A DNA stretch of 60,491 nucleotides, from contig CAKRCL010000005.1 of the NCBI GenBank assembly GCA_934307335.1, forward strand, positions 1 to 60,491, given 5' to 3'. Shown piece after piece: positions 53,381-60,491 of this stretch. Position 1 is the first letter of the stretch. Every line of letters begins with the position of its first letter. Made by a program: the position numbers and the translations under genes. Source of the stretch: an uncultured Dorea sp. (lineage in GTDB: Bacteria; Bacillota; Clostridia; Lachnospirales; Lachnospiraceae). The notes below the pieces were generated by a model, which saw nothing but the letters and a program-made list of their open reading frames with translations, did not search any database and was not told where the DNA came from.

Positions 53381-54307
53381 ATGTTACATGAAGTATCATT
53401 TGCGTCTTTTAACGGACGCGATCAGGTTCAGGGGTGGATTTACGTTCCAGCTTGCAAACCGAAGGGAATTGTTCAGGTAATCCACGGATTCGGAGAACAT
53501 TCCAGACGTTATCTACATATGATTTCTGCATTTTTAGATGCAGGGTATATTGTGGCAGCAGACGACCATGTCGGACATGGAAAAACTGCGATGGTCAATG
53601 ATGTATGGGGCGATTGGGGAGACAAAGGGCCGCATACCATGATGGAAGATGAGCACACACTAAAAGGAATCGTGTGCGAAAAATATCCGGACTTGCCATA
53701 TTTCTTATTTGGTCACAGCATGGGATCTTTTATCACAAGAGATTTCATCTCTAAATACGGTGAAGAACTGACAGGGGCAACTATCTGCGGTACAACTGGA
53801 ATCTTCCGCGGAGCAAAAGAAGTGGGAGAAAAGCTGAAAGAAGTAATTGATGCCGGACATGGCGAGGAATCCAATCCAGAATTTGCAGGAGAGCTGATGG
53901 GCTGGATGTGCGAGCGGTGCGGAGAGGTCAGCATTGGAAACGAATGGATCTGCGCAGACCCTTATGTACAACGCGACCATGCAGAAGACCCATTTGACGC
54001 ATTTACAAGACCGACAAGTAACCGCTCGATCTATGATTTCATACAGATGATGGAACAGATCGAAGGAACCAAGTGGGCGGAAAAAGTTCCAATTGACCTG
54101 CCAATTTACAACATCGCAGGAGATCAGGACCCAGTCGGCGAATACGGAGTCGACGTCTACCAGGTAAGTAACTGGCTGATACAGACCGGCCATACAGTAA
54201 CAACAAAATTATATTCCGGATATCGTCACGAAATCCATAATTACGCAGAGATAAAAAATGAAGTCGAAGCAGGAATTATCGCATTCATGGACGGAATATT
54301 AAATTAA
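53381..54307 (+). CDS. Alpha/beta hydrolase, monoacylglycerol lipase-like
   Basis: ATG 53381 follows AAAGGAGG. The 308-residue protein has VIHGFGEHSRRYLHM (oxyanion region), DDHVGHGKT and the nucleophile elbow FGHSMGSF (Ser113), with a late acid (AGDQDPVGEYG) and histidine (SGYRHEIHNY). It matches the Hydrolase_4/lysophospholipase group and probably cleaves mono-acyl lipids or esters. No signal peptide is seen. Confidence 0.88.
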   Translation: MLHEVSFASFNGRDQVQGWIYVPACKPKGIVQVIHGFGEHSRRYLHMISAFLDAGYIVAADDHVGHGKTAMVNDVWGDWGDKGPHTMMEDEHTLKGIVCEKYPDLPYFLFGHSMGSFITRDFISKYGEELTGATICGTTGIFRGAKEVGEKLKEVIDAGHGEESNPEFAGELMGWMCERCGEVSIGNEWICADPYVQRDHAEDPFDAFTRPTSNRSIYDFIQMMEQIEGTKWAEKVPIDLPIYNIAGDQDPVGEYGVDVYQVSNWLIQTGHTVTTKLYSGYRHEIHNYAEIKNEVEAGIIAFMDGILN

Positions 54308-54331
54308 AAAATTAATGGGTTGAAACTTAAA

Positions 54332-54415
54332 TGGGGACGTAGTAAAATGTCAAAATGCTACGTCCCCAACTGCATTTTGCGGTGTCCCTTTTTGTGAATC
54401 AGGGTGTCCCTGATT
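54332..54415. repeat. Two small palindromes after the hydrolase gene
   Basis: TGGGGACGTAG with CTACGTCCCCA (54332-54368), and AATCAGGG-TGT-CCCTGATT (54397-54415) just beyond. The GGGGAC/GTCCC style is that of repetitive intergenic palindromes. The first may also terminate the hydrolase gene. Confidence 0.5.
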
Positions 54416-54464
54416 TGATACAGAATTATGTGGAAATAAAAATATGAATGAGGAATTATAAAAA

Positions 54465-55145
54465 ATGAGTGGAAAATTATATGGTGTCGGTGTCGGTCCG
54501 GGAAATCCTAAGTTAATGACTTATCTTGCAGTGGAGACGATTAAGAATTGTCCGGTAATCGCAGTGCCTGCAGATGGAAAAGAACATGCAATCAGTTATA
54601 AAATTGCATCTGGAATCGTGAAGGATATGGATCAGAAAGAGTGTTTGGGACTGTCTTCACCGATGACGAAAGACCGGAAAATTTTAGAAAAGAATTATCA
54701 AAAAGTATCAGAAGAAATCATAAAGAAACTGGATGAAGGTAAAAATGTGGCATACTTGACACTTGGAGATCCAACGGTTTATTCCACTTATATTTATATC
54801 CAGCGTATTGTAAAAGAGCGCGGATACGATGCAGAGATTATTAATGGAGTTCCATCATTTTGTGCAGTTGCAGCCAAACTGGGAGACAGCCTTGCAGACC
54901 GATCCGAGCAGCTTCATATCATTCCATCCAACTATGAGATCGAAGAGGCGTTGACGCTTCCTGGAAATAAAATTCTTATGAAGGCAGCTTCAAAATTGTC
55001 GGATGTGAAGAAAGTCTTGAAAGAGCAGGGAATGGACGCGCAGATGATTGAAAACTGTGGTATGGAAGAAGAGAAAATTTATCACGGTGTAGAAGAAATG
55101 CCGGAGAAGGCGGCGTATTACACAACGGTGTTGGTGAAAGAATAA
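54465..55145 (+). CDS. cbiL: Precorrin-2 C20-methyltransferase (CbiL/CobI)
   Basis: The 226-residue protein has the tetrapyrrole methylase pattern YGVGVGPGNPKLMTYLAVE, YLTLGDPTVYSTYIYI and GVPSFCAVAAKLGDSLADR with the long insert typical of the C20 enzyme. It methylates (cobalt-)precorrin-2 with SAM in B12 synthesis. It stands alone rather than in a cbi operon, so the other steps must be encoded elsewhere or it is a relic of a lost cluster. Confidence 0.88.
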   Translation: MSGKLYGVGVGPGNPKLMTYLAVETIKNCPVIAVPADGKEHAISYKIASGIVKDMDQKECLGLSSPMTKDRKILEKNYQKVSEEIIKKLDEGKNVAYLTLGDPTVYSTYIYIQRIVKERGYDAEIINGVPSFCAVAAKLGDSLADRSEQLHIIPSNYEIEEALTLPGNKILMKAASKLSDVKKVLKEQGMDAQMIENCGMEEEKIYHGVEEMPEKAAYYTTVLVKE

Positions 55146-55150
55146 AATAA

Positions 55151-55232
55151 AAAGAAGCTGTGAAATGACTGATAGTTATTTTTAGGGGATATCAATCTAG
55201 TATCTATTTTAAAATCACAGCTTCTTTTTTTA
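55151..55232. terminator. Terminator after cbiL
   Basis: AAAGAAGCTGTGA (55151-55163) pairs with TCACAGCTTCTTT (55215-55227), then TTTT. It lies between convergent genes and reads both ways. Confidence 0.8.
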
Positions 55233-55256
55233 GTTATAAGGTTAAATATAAGTTTA

Positions 55257-55748
55257 TTATTCTATTATAGCTTCCTTTGCAATAGCTTTCTCTTTGTTTG
55301 AAAACATTTTTCCAAAGATAAAACGGATACATGGTCCGCAGTAGAACATCTGCCAGAAAAATGCAACAGGGAAATTGAAAAAAGTGGTCTGAAACCATAC
55401 AGAGATGATATTTGAACCAGCATTTTTGAAAAGTACAGTTGCAATCAGACTCATGACCGGGCACATAATGCAGATGATCATAGCTGAAATAGCAAGTGTA
55501 ATTACAATCGGTCTGTCATTCGGAGTGACCATGCGGAAGGCAAGTGCATGAGCAAGCTTATCTACGATAAAGAATTCCAGTAAAAATGCGACTGGCCACA
55601 TAATTTTCATTTCTCCGAAAGCCATAAGAAAGACTGCGTTACTCATTCCACCAATATTGAGGGAAATATTGTAGCAAATCATTACATAGACCATAAGAAA
55701 TGACATCATCAGTGTAAAAATAACATTTTGAAATAAATTTTTTGGCAT
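55257..55748 (-). CDS. DUF2798 membrane protein
   Basis: The 163-residue protein has four membrane segments: MPKNLFQNVIFTLMMSFLMVYVMICYN at the start, WPVAFLLEFFIVDKLAHALAFRMV and a later FFNFPVAFFWQMFYCGPCIRFIF. It matches DUF2798, a small Firmicute membrane family that often sits beside TetR-type regulators. Two operator-like palindromes lie between the gene and its -10 box. The function is unknown. Confidence 0.75.
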   Translation of the reverse strand: MPKNLFQNVIFTLMMSFLMVYVMICYNISLNIGGMSNAVFLMAFGEMKIMWPVAFLLEFFIVDKLAHALAFRMVTPNDRPIVITLAISAMIICIMCPVMSLIATVLFKNAGSNIISVWFQTTFFNFPVAFFWQMFYCGPCIRFIFGKMFSNKEKAIAKEAIIE

Positions 55749-55806
55749 AATTGTTTCTCCTTTTTTGTGTAATATTTAGTGATTAGTAAAAAAGAGTACA
55801 AAAAAG

Positions 55807-55857
55807 ACACTTGTGTTGTTCGTTATCAAGCATACACTTGTGTCGTTTCCAATTATA
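55807..55857 (-). promoter_or_regulatory. -10 box and twin palindromic operators of the DUF2798 gene
   Basis: On the minus strand: TATAAT (55852-55857), followed downstream by two copies of ACACAAGTGT (55834-55843, 55807-55816), 27 bp apart. A TetR-like repressor bound there would block transcription. A good -35 box is not obvious. Confidence 0.5.
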
Positions 55858-55986
55858 CCATAGTTCCTATATAAAATTTTCGTACAGGTATGGAGTATAG
55901 CAAAAAAATAAGCAAAAATCAAGTATATTTTGTGATATACTAAAAAGCAAATAAAAAGCAAATGAGTTCGGAGGAAGGTCAAAATT

Positions 55987-56748
55987 ATGAAACCTGTAGT
56001 AGTAAGAAATGTTGCAATCGGTGAGGGTATTCCGAAAATCTGTGTACCGATTGTTGGTAAGACAATAGATGAGATTTTGAATCAGGCGAAGCATATCTGT
56101 GAGATAGGAGCAGATGTAGTGGAGTGGCGTGTGGACTGGTTCGAGGAAGTGAAAAATTACGAAAGTGTGGAAAATGCTGCGAAGCAGTTGAGAGATATTC
56201 TTGGAGAGACACCGATTCTTTTTACATTTCGCACTGCGAAGGAAGGTGGCGAGCGCGCGATAGAACCAGATGAGTATGTAGTGCTGAATGAAAAAATTGC
56301 GAAAAGCGGATATGTGGACCTTGTGGATGTAGAAGCATTTACCGGGGATATATATGTGGAAAAAGTGGTGAAAACAGCGCACGAATGTGGAGTAAAGGTG
56401 ATTGCCTCCAACCATGATTTTCAGAAGACGCCACAGAAGAAAGAATTGATTGCGCGTATGCGAAAAATGCAGGAGTTAGGGGCTGACATTCCGAAAATCG
56501 CGGTAATGCCGCAAGGAAAAGAAGATTTGCTGACATTATTATCTGCAACAGAAGAGATGACAAGATGTTATGCAGACAGACCGGTTATTACGATGTCTAT
56601 GGCGGGAACCGGGGTACTGAGCCGTCTGTGTGGGGAAGTCTTTGGCTCAGCACTTACATTTGGTGCGGCGGGGAAAGTATCTGCACCGGGACAGATTGAT
56701 GTGGAAGAGCTGAGAGCAGTACTCGGAATTTTACATAAGAGCTTGTAA
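55987..56748 (+). CDS. aroD: 3-dehydroquinate dehydratase, type I
   Basis: The 253-residue TIM-barrel has KICVPIVGKTIDEIL, ADVVEWRVDWFEEV, PILFTFRTAKEGG, VIASNHDFQKTP (catalytic His) and VITMSMAGTGVLSRLCGEVFGSALTFGAAGKVSAPGQI. The reaction turns 3-dehydroquinate into 3-dehydroshikimate via a Lys Schiff base. RBS GGAGGA. No other aro gene is near. Alternative roles in quinate use are possible. Confidence 0.93.
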   Translation: MKPVVVRNVAIGEGIPKICVPIVGKTIDEILNQAKHICEIGADVVEWRVDWFEEVKNYESVENAAKQLRDILGETPILFTFRTAKEGGERAIEPDEYVVLNEKIAKSGYVDLVDVEAFTGDIYVEKVVKTAHECGVKVIASNHDFQKTPQKKELIARMRKMQELGADIPKIAVMPQGKEDLLTLLSATEEMTRCYADRPVITMSMAGTGVLSRLCGEVFGSALTFGAAGKVSAPGQIDVEELRAVLGILHKSL

Positions 56749-56826
56749 TAGCTGCAAATTGATTATTTACATGAAATTGAATTCAGAAGAAAGCACAGAC
56801 TTGATAAGAAAGAACTTGAATTCGAT

Positions 56827-57378
56827 ATGCAGATTAGTATATTGCTTGCAGAGCAGATTGTTGAATTATTTCTTATGATTCTCATGGGATATGTGATAGT
56901 GAAGCTGGGACTTGTAACAGACGATGACAGCAAAATTTTGTCGAAAATTGTCTTATACATTGTGATTCCGTGTGTTATGATCAATGCATTTCAGATAGAT
57001 TATACACCGGACAAAATACAGGGTATGCTTCTTGCGCTGGTTGCTTCGGTAGTTTTGCAAGTTTTATTATTGATAGCAGTATGGATTATGGGAAAAGAGT
57101 GGGTCGTATACGGGTGTGTTTTCATAGCTGTGCAGTTGATTTTTACGTGGACACATGGAAAATATATTATCAGTTCAGGGGAGAGGATTGACTGGAGAAA
57201 GATTGTGCTTAACATCAATATGATTGCGATTTTCATAGGAGCGGTTTTGTTTTTGTTGAAGATTCATTTGCCGGAGATTGTAGACGGTACACTTCGTGCA
57301 GTGGGAAGCACGATTGGACCGGTAAGTATGATTGTGATGATGCCGGTTATGGTATTACTATATCAGAAAATTATTTAA
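56827..57378 (+). pseudogene. AEC-family transporter with internal in-frame deletions (probably inactive)
   Basis: The 183-residue frame starts like an auxin-efflux-carrier family protein (MGYVIVKLGLVTDDDSKILSKIVLYIVIPC) of about 310 residues. It then jumps from LLIAVWIMGKEW to VVYGCVFIAVQLIFTWTHGKYII, where about 20 residues are usually found. Near the end it passes from IGPVSMIVM to MPVMVLLYQ, missing about 80 residues (the last membrane helices). The frame is open, but the fold should be broken. No RBS is clear. The expected lengths are from memory of the family. Confidence 0.6.
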
Positions 57379-57451
57379 TTTCATATTTTGAACACATTTC
57401 AGAGATATTTCAAACACATTTTTTTGGTACTTTAAATTGTCACTGTAAGAC

Positions 57452-58885
57452 ATGGATTTAGGAAAGACGAGTGAACTGGTGAAAGAAAGAGTACCTAAAA
57501 AATGTGTTTTTTGTTTTATTCTTGTGTGTGGAATTATATTGAGTGTTTTTCAAATTATTAGGGCAAATGATTCTAATAGTGAGTCAGATAGTGCGAGTGA
57601 GACAAAGCAGTCAGATAACGAGAAAAATGTGATGAATGAGGAGCAAAAAATCATTTATCAGAAAATTAAAAAGACATATGATGTAGAAGAACAGACAGAT
57701 ATAGCGAAAGCATTGGAAGAAGAGAAAAAATGCGACAACTATACGCCTGAAAATATGTTGATTAAATATAATCCGTATGGGACAAATACATTATCCCTAT
57801 ATGTATATTTTAATACGGATTCGCCAGTCAGTGTGACATATACGGTACACGTTGACGATGAAAATATTTCGGATTTTATACGTACAGCGTATCAGGACAG
57901 CGCATATCAGACGGAGCATGAATGTCAAGTTATCGGACTGATTCCGAATATGACAAATACCATTATATTTACGCTTACTGCGGAAGACGGAGAAACTGCC
58001 ACATATGAGAAATCTTATGATATGGGCAGCCTTTATGGAGAAGAGGATGTAAAACTGGATGTTGAAACGCTTGGTAAATCAGAGCAGTTAGAAGACGGTC
58101 TGTATGTGATTCTTGGTAATGACAGTACATCCATGGATTTTATGTATTACTATGATAATGATGGTATTTTAAGAGGTGAAATACCGATTCTAGGTTATCG
58201 AAGTCATCGTTTGTTATTTGACGATGCATATATGTATTACAGCATTTCCGAAAAGAAAATTGCTCAGGTTAACCGGCTTGGTCAAGTGACAAATATATTA
58301 GAACTTGGGCAGTACAAATTACATCATGATTATGTTTTTGATGATTCGGGAGATATACTGGTGCTGGCAACGGACACAACGCAGGATAGTGTTGAAGATA
58401 TTGTAATAAAACTGGATATAGATACAGGAAATGTGACGGAAGTTGTAGATCTTGGAGATCTGCTTGGTGATTATAAAGATATTTGTCAAAAAAACTCATC
58501 CGACGAATTGGATTGGATACATATTAATACTATTCAATATATGACAAATGATTCGATTCTTTTAAGTTCCAAAGAGACTTCAACCATTTTGAAGATCAAT
58601 CAGATTACGTCTTCCCCAACGATTGAGTACATGATTGGGGAAAAAGATGTATGGGAAGATACATTATATGAGAATCTCGTTCTTAGTAAGTACGGAAAAT
58701 TCACAATACAAGGTGGACAGCATACTGTTACTTATGAAGAAGATTCCAGCCTTCCTGAAGGACAGTACTATCTCTATATGTTTAACAATAATATAGGAAT
58801 TAGTGAAACAAGACCAGATTATGATTGGAGTTTGATTGGGCTTACAGAAGCTTTTGCAACAAAAATAGTCTTATTTTTATATTAA
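57452..58885 (+). pseudogene. Arylsulfate sulfotransferase, C-terminally truncated
   Basis: A 477-residue frame of the ASST (PF05935) family: signal anchor (CFILVCGIILSVFQII), N-terminal beta domain with YVYFNTDSPVSVTYTVHVDD, then the propeller part with GYRSHRLLFDD, LHHDYVFDDSG, WIHINTIQYMTND, LLSSKETST and IQGGQHTVTY. The histidines of LHHDY, WIHIN and GGQH correspond to catalytic positions in the family. The SSKETS segment has Lys where I expect Arg. The chain ends GLTEAFATKIVLFLY, out of register with the family, and runs 9 bases into the convergent gene; the last roughly 80-100 residues are missing. RBS is weak. It is probably a decaying gene. Confidence 0.65.
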
Positions 58886-59662
58886 TCTGTCCTTTATATC
58901 AGCAAAATTAATCTCCAGTTTTCCATCATAAATCATAACAGGGATAATATCATCAAATGTATACATATGTGGATAATCGTCGCCTTCAAAGTAGTAACAC
59001 AGCACACTCTCACGCTTCGGATCTACGATCCAGTATTCACGGACACCGGCGTTCTGGTATTTGGCAACTTTCTTTATGTAATCACGGCTGCGGCTGGAAG
59101 GAGACACAATCTCAATACAGAAGTCCGGCGCGCCATAAACACCTTTTTCTACAAGCCGGTCAAGCTGGCAGATTACGGAAATATCCGGCTGGATCATCGT
59201 GCGATTATCGCAGTCGAGCTGGACATCAAGTGGCGCTGGAAGGACTTTACATGGGCCTTTATTTTTGCGAATATAAAAACCGATGTCTATTAATAGTTCG
59301 CTGATAAGTTCCTGATGTACAGAGCGGGGTGCTTCCAGAAAAATCAGATGCCCGTCGATGAGTTCGGCTCGAACGTCGTCCGGGAGGGCATAGTAGTCGT
59401 CCAGAGTGTATTCGCCCTGTTTCTTATCGGAAGAAACAGTATAGGCTGTAGCGGTCTCTCTGATTCCATCGATACCGGAATCGATATCTCTAAAAAGGAC
59501 ATCATTCAGTGCCTTCAATGTTGCATAGCGTGGAGATTTTGTCTCGCCATTCAGAATCTTGTTGATGGTACCTGTCGGTATGCCGGACAGTCTGGAAAGC
59601 TGTTCTGTTGTAATACCAAGTTCGTTTTTTCTTTCTTTGAATTCTTCCCCTAATGACTTCAT
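58877..59662 (-). CDS. XRE-type DNA-binding domain fused to Uma2-family nuclease domain
   Basis: The start at 59662 (MKSLGEEFKERKNELGITTEQL) follows AGGAGG. Residues 1-65 are a Cro/C1-type helix-turn-helix (LSRLSGIPTGTINKILNGETKSPRYATLKAL). The rest is a Uma2 (DUF820) domain with PD-(D/E)XK features: RAELIDGHLIFLEAP, VQLDCDNRTMIQPDIS, FCIEIVSPSSRSRDYIKKVAKYQ and VREYWIVDP. The nuclease-like residues (Asp, Glu-Ile-Val, Lys) are present. The promoter and spacer contain AACCGT palindromes, suggesting autoregulation. The biological role is unknown; defence or transposon control are possible. Confidence 0.82.
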   Translation of the reverse strand: MKSLGEEFKERKNELGITTEQLSRLSGIPTGTINKILNGETKSPRYATLKALNDVLFRDIDSGIDGIRETATAYTVSSDKKQGEYTLDDYYALPDDVRAELIDGHLIFLEAPRSVHQELISELLIDIGFYIRKNKGPCKVLPAPLDVQLDCDNRTMIQPDISVICQLDRLVEKGVYGAPDFCIEIVSPSSRSRDYIKKVAKYQNAGVREYWIVDPKRESVLCYYFEGDDYPHMYTFDDIIPVMIYDGKLEINFADIKDRLI

Positions 59663-59695
59663 AACAGCGCCTCCTTGAAATGTTTTAGTAAAATT

Positions 59696-59724
59696 AGTAT
59701 ATCTACAAAACGGTTGAAAGTCAA
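59696..59724 (-). promoter_or_regulatory. Promoter of the XRE-Uma2 gene with internal operator half-site
   Basis: On the minus strand: TTGACT (59719-59724), 17-bp spacer, TATACT (59696-59701). The spacer contains AACCGTTTT (59707-59715), a half-site of the palindrome at 59751. Confidence 0.75.
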
Positions 59725-59750
59725 TAATAAATATCCGAAAATTAAAAAAT

Positions 59751-59764
59751 AACCGTAAACGGTT
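59751..59764. promoter_or_regulatory. Palindromic operator AACCGT-AA-ACGGTT
   Basis: A perfect 6+6 dyad between two divergent promoters, upstream of the XRE-Uma2 gene and about 19 bp before the -35 box of the NhaC gene. It is likely to bind the XRE domain. Confidence 0.6.
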
Positions 59765-59782
59765 AAAAACTATTGAAATAAC

Positions 59783-59812
59783 TTGACTGGGAGGCATGGA
59801 ATAGACTATGAT
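59783..59812 (+). promoter_or_regulatory. Promoter of the NhaC-type antiporter gene
   Basis: TTGACT (59783-59788), 18-bp spacer, TATGAT (59807-59812). Confidence 0.65.
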
Positions 59813-59847
59813 AGTGAAAAAGAAAAGGTGAGAGGACTGGGGAAATT

Positions 59848-60491
59848 ATGAAAAAGAGTAATCCAAAGGCACTTATGCCAATTGGTGTATTTTTGGTTTT
59901 GTATCTGGGGCTTGGAATTGTTTTTGAATACGTGATGAAGATACCGATGGGATTTTACAACATTCCAATTGTACTTGCATTTATGGTGGCAATTTTAGTG
60001 GCCTGTTTTCAAAACAGGGAAGTCAGTTTTGATGAGAAATTGTCCATCATGGCACAGGGACTGGCAGATAAGAATATTATTACAATGTTATTGATCTTCC
60101 TTGTGGCGGGGAGCTTTGTTGGAGTTGTGGGAAGAAGCAGTGCAGAGAGTGTGGCATATTTCATGCTTTCGCTGATTCCGGCCAAGTTTTCCGTGGCGGT
60201 GTTATTTGTAGTTGCGTGTTTTGTATCGACAGCTATGGGAACTTCAGTCGGAACAATTACATTGATTGCCCCGATCGCGGCGGCAGTTTCTGATGCTTCA
60301 GGATTTGATCTGGCGCTCTGCGTCGGTTCGGTCATGGGTGGTGCTATGTTCGGGGACAATCTTTCTTTTATATCAGACACGACGATTGCGGCGTGTAACG
60401 GACAGGGCTGTCCGATGAAGGATAAATTCCGGGAGAATTTCTGGATTGCATTTCCGGCAGCATTGGTAACGTTAGGTCTGATACTTGTATT
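59848..60491 (+). CDS. Na+/H+ antiporter, NhaC family (5' part only)
   Basis: The frame starts at ATG 59848 after a GGGGAAATT stretch and runs off the window; 214 residues are seen. It has membrane segments (MPIGVFLVLYLGLGIVFEYV, IITMLLIFLVAGSFVGVVG) and the family motifs STAMGTSVGTITLIAPIAAAVSD and GGAMFGDNLSFISDTTIAAC, the metal/proton site of NhaC-type carriers. It should exchange Na+ for H+ or carry an organic acid. Confidence 0.88.
   Translation, partial: MKKSNPKALMPIGVFLVLYLGLGIVFEYVMKIPMGFYNIPIVLAFMVAILVACFQNREVSFDEKLSIMAQGLADKNIITMLLIFLVAGSFVGVVGRSSAESVAYFMLSLIPAKFSVAVLFVVACFVSTAMGTSVGTITLIAPIAAAVSDASGFDLALCVGSVMGGAMFGDNLSFISDTTIAACNGQGCPMKDKFRENFWIAFPAALVTLGLILV

Overview
The window looks like a chromosomal segment of a low-GC anaerobic gut Firmicute, most likely a Lachnospiraceae (Blautia/Dorea/Mediterraneibacter type). 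The evidence is AT-rich DNA with strong AGGAGG ribosome binding sites, an anaerobic thiamine thiazole operon (thiS-thiG-thiH) behind a TPP riboswitch, Clostridia-type TRAP and PTS operons, a stand-alone corrin methyltransferase, and VKTGD-type wall-anchored proteins. No tRNA, rRNA, CRISPR array, transposase or integrase was recognised.

Layout. 1-1548: 3' part of a RecD-like helicase fused to DUF4186. 1764-8832: a compact five-gene unit bounded by two hairpins, encoding an M50-like membrane metalloprotease, a small membrane protein, a large SF2 helicase, a MoxR-type AAA ATPase and a DUF2201-type metallopeptidase/VWA protein. This is the best candidate for an undescribed system. 8900-15178: housekeeping and scavenging genes (CMD/AhpD-like protein, a PstS-like lipoprotein that reads as circularly permuted, a cysteine desulfidase homologue, a zinc-dependent phospholipase-like protein, a UMF1 transporter, an HD hydrolase) mixed with gene remnants. 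15383-18115: thiamine thiazole operon with two successive attenuators. 18320-20804: small surface-protein cluster and an alkyltransferase fusion. 20893-27659: a GntR regulator and a divergent catabolic operon with a TRAP transporter, with a 24-bp operator dyad lying on its promoter. 27763-36960: PncC-like amidase, Na/Pi cotransporter, a repeat-bearing wall protein, MATE exporter plus a second desulfidase homologue, and a D-2-hydroxyacid dehydrogenase.

37080-49750: sugar and sugar-acid uptake. A second TRAP operon has two palindromic operators 172 bp apart. It is followed by an intergenic array of structured repeats, an ascorbate-type PTS operon, and then a fructose-type PTS with an allulose-6-phosphate epimerase, HPr and Enzyme I. 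Together the last group could take up and phosphorylate a ketose such as D-allulose and epimerise it to fructose-6-phosphate. 49777-60491: a DUF4143 ATPase preceded by four phased repeats, phosphoglucomutase, an alpha/beta hydrolase, precorrin-2 methyltransferase, a DUF2798 protein with twin operators, AroD, two decaying genes (AEC transporter, arylsulfate sulfotransferase), an XRE-Uma2 regulator/nuclease-like fusion, and the 5' part of an NhaC-type antiporter.

All functional names come from reading motifs and remembered family features. No database search was run.
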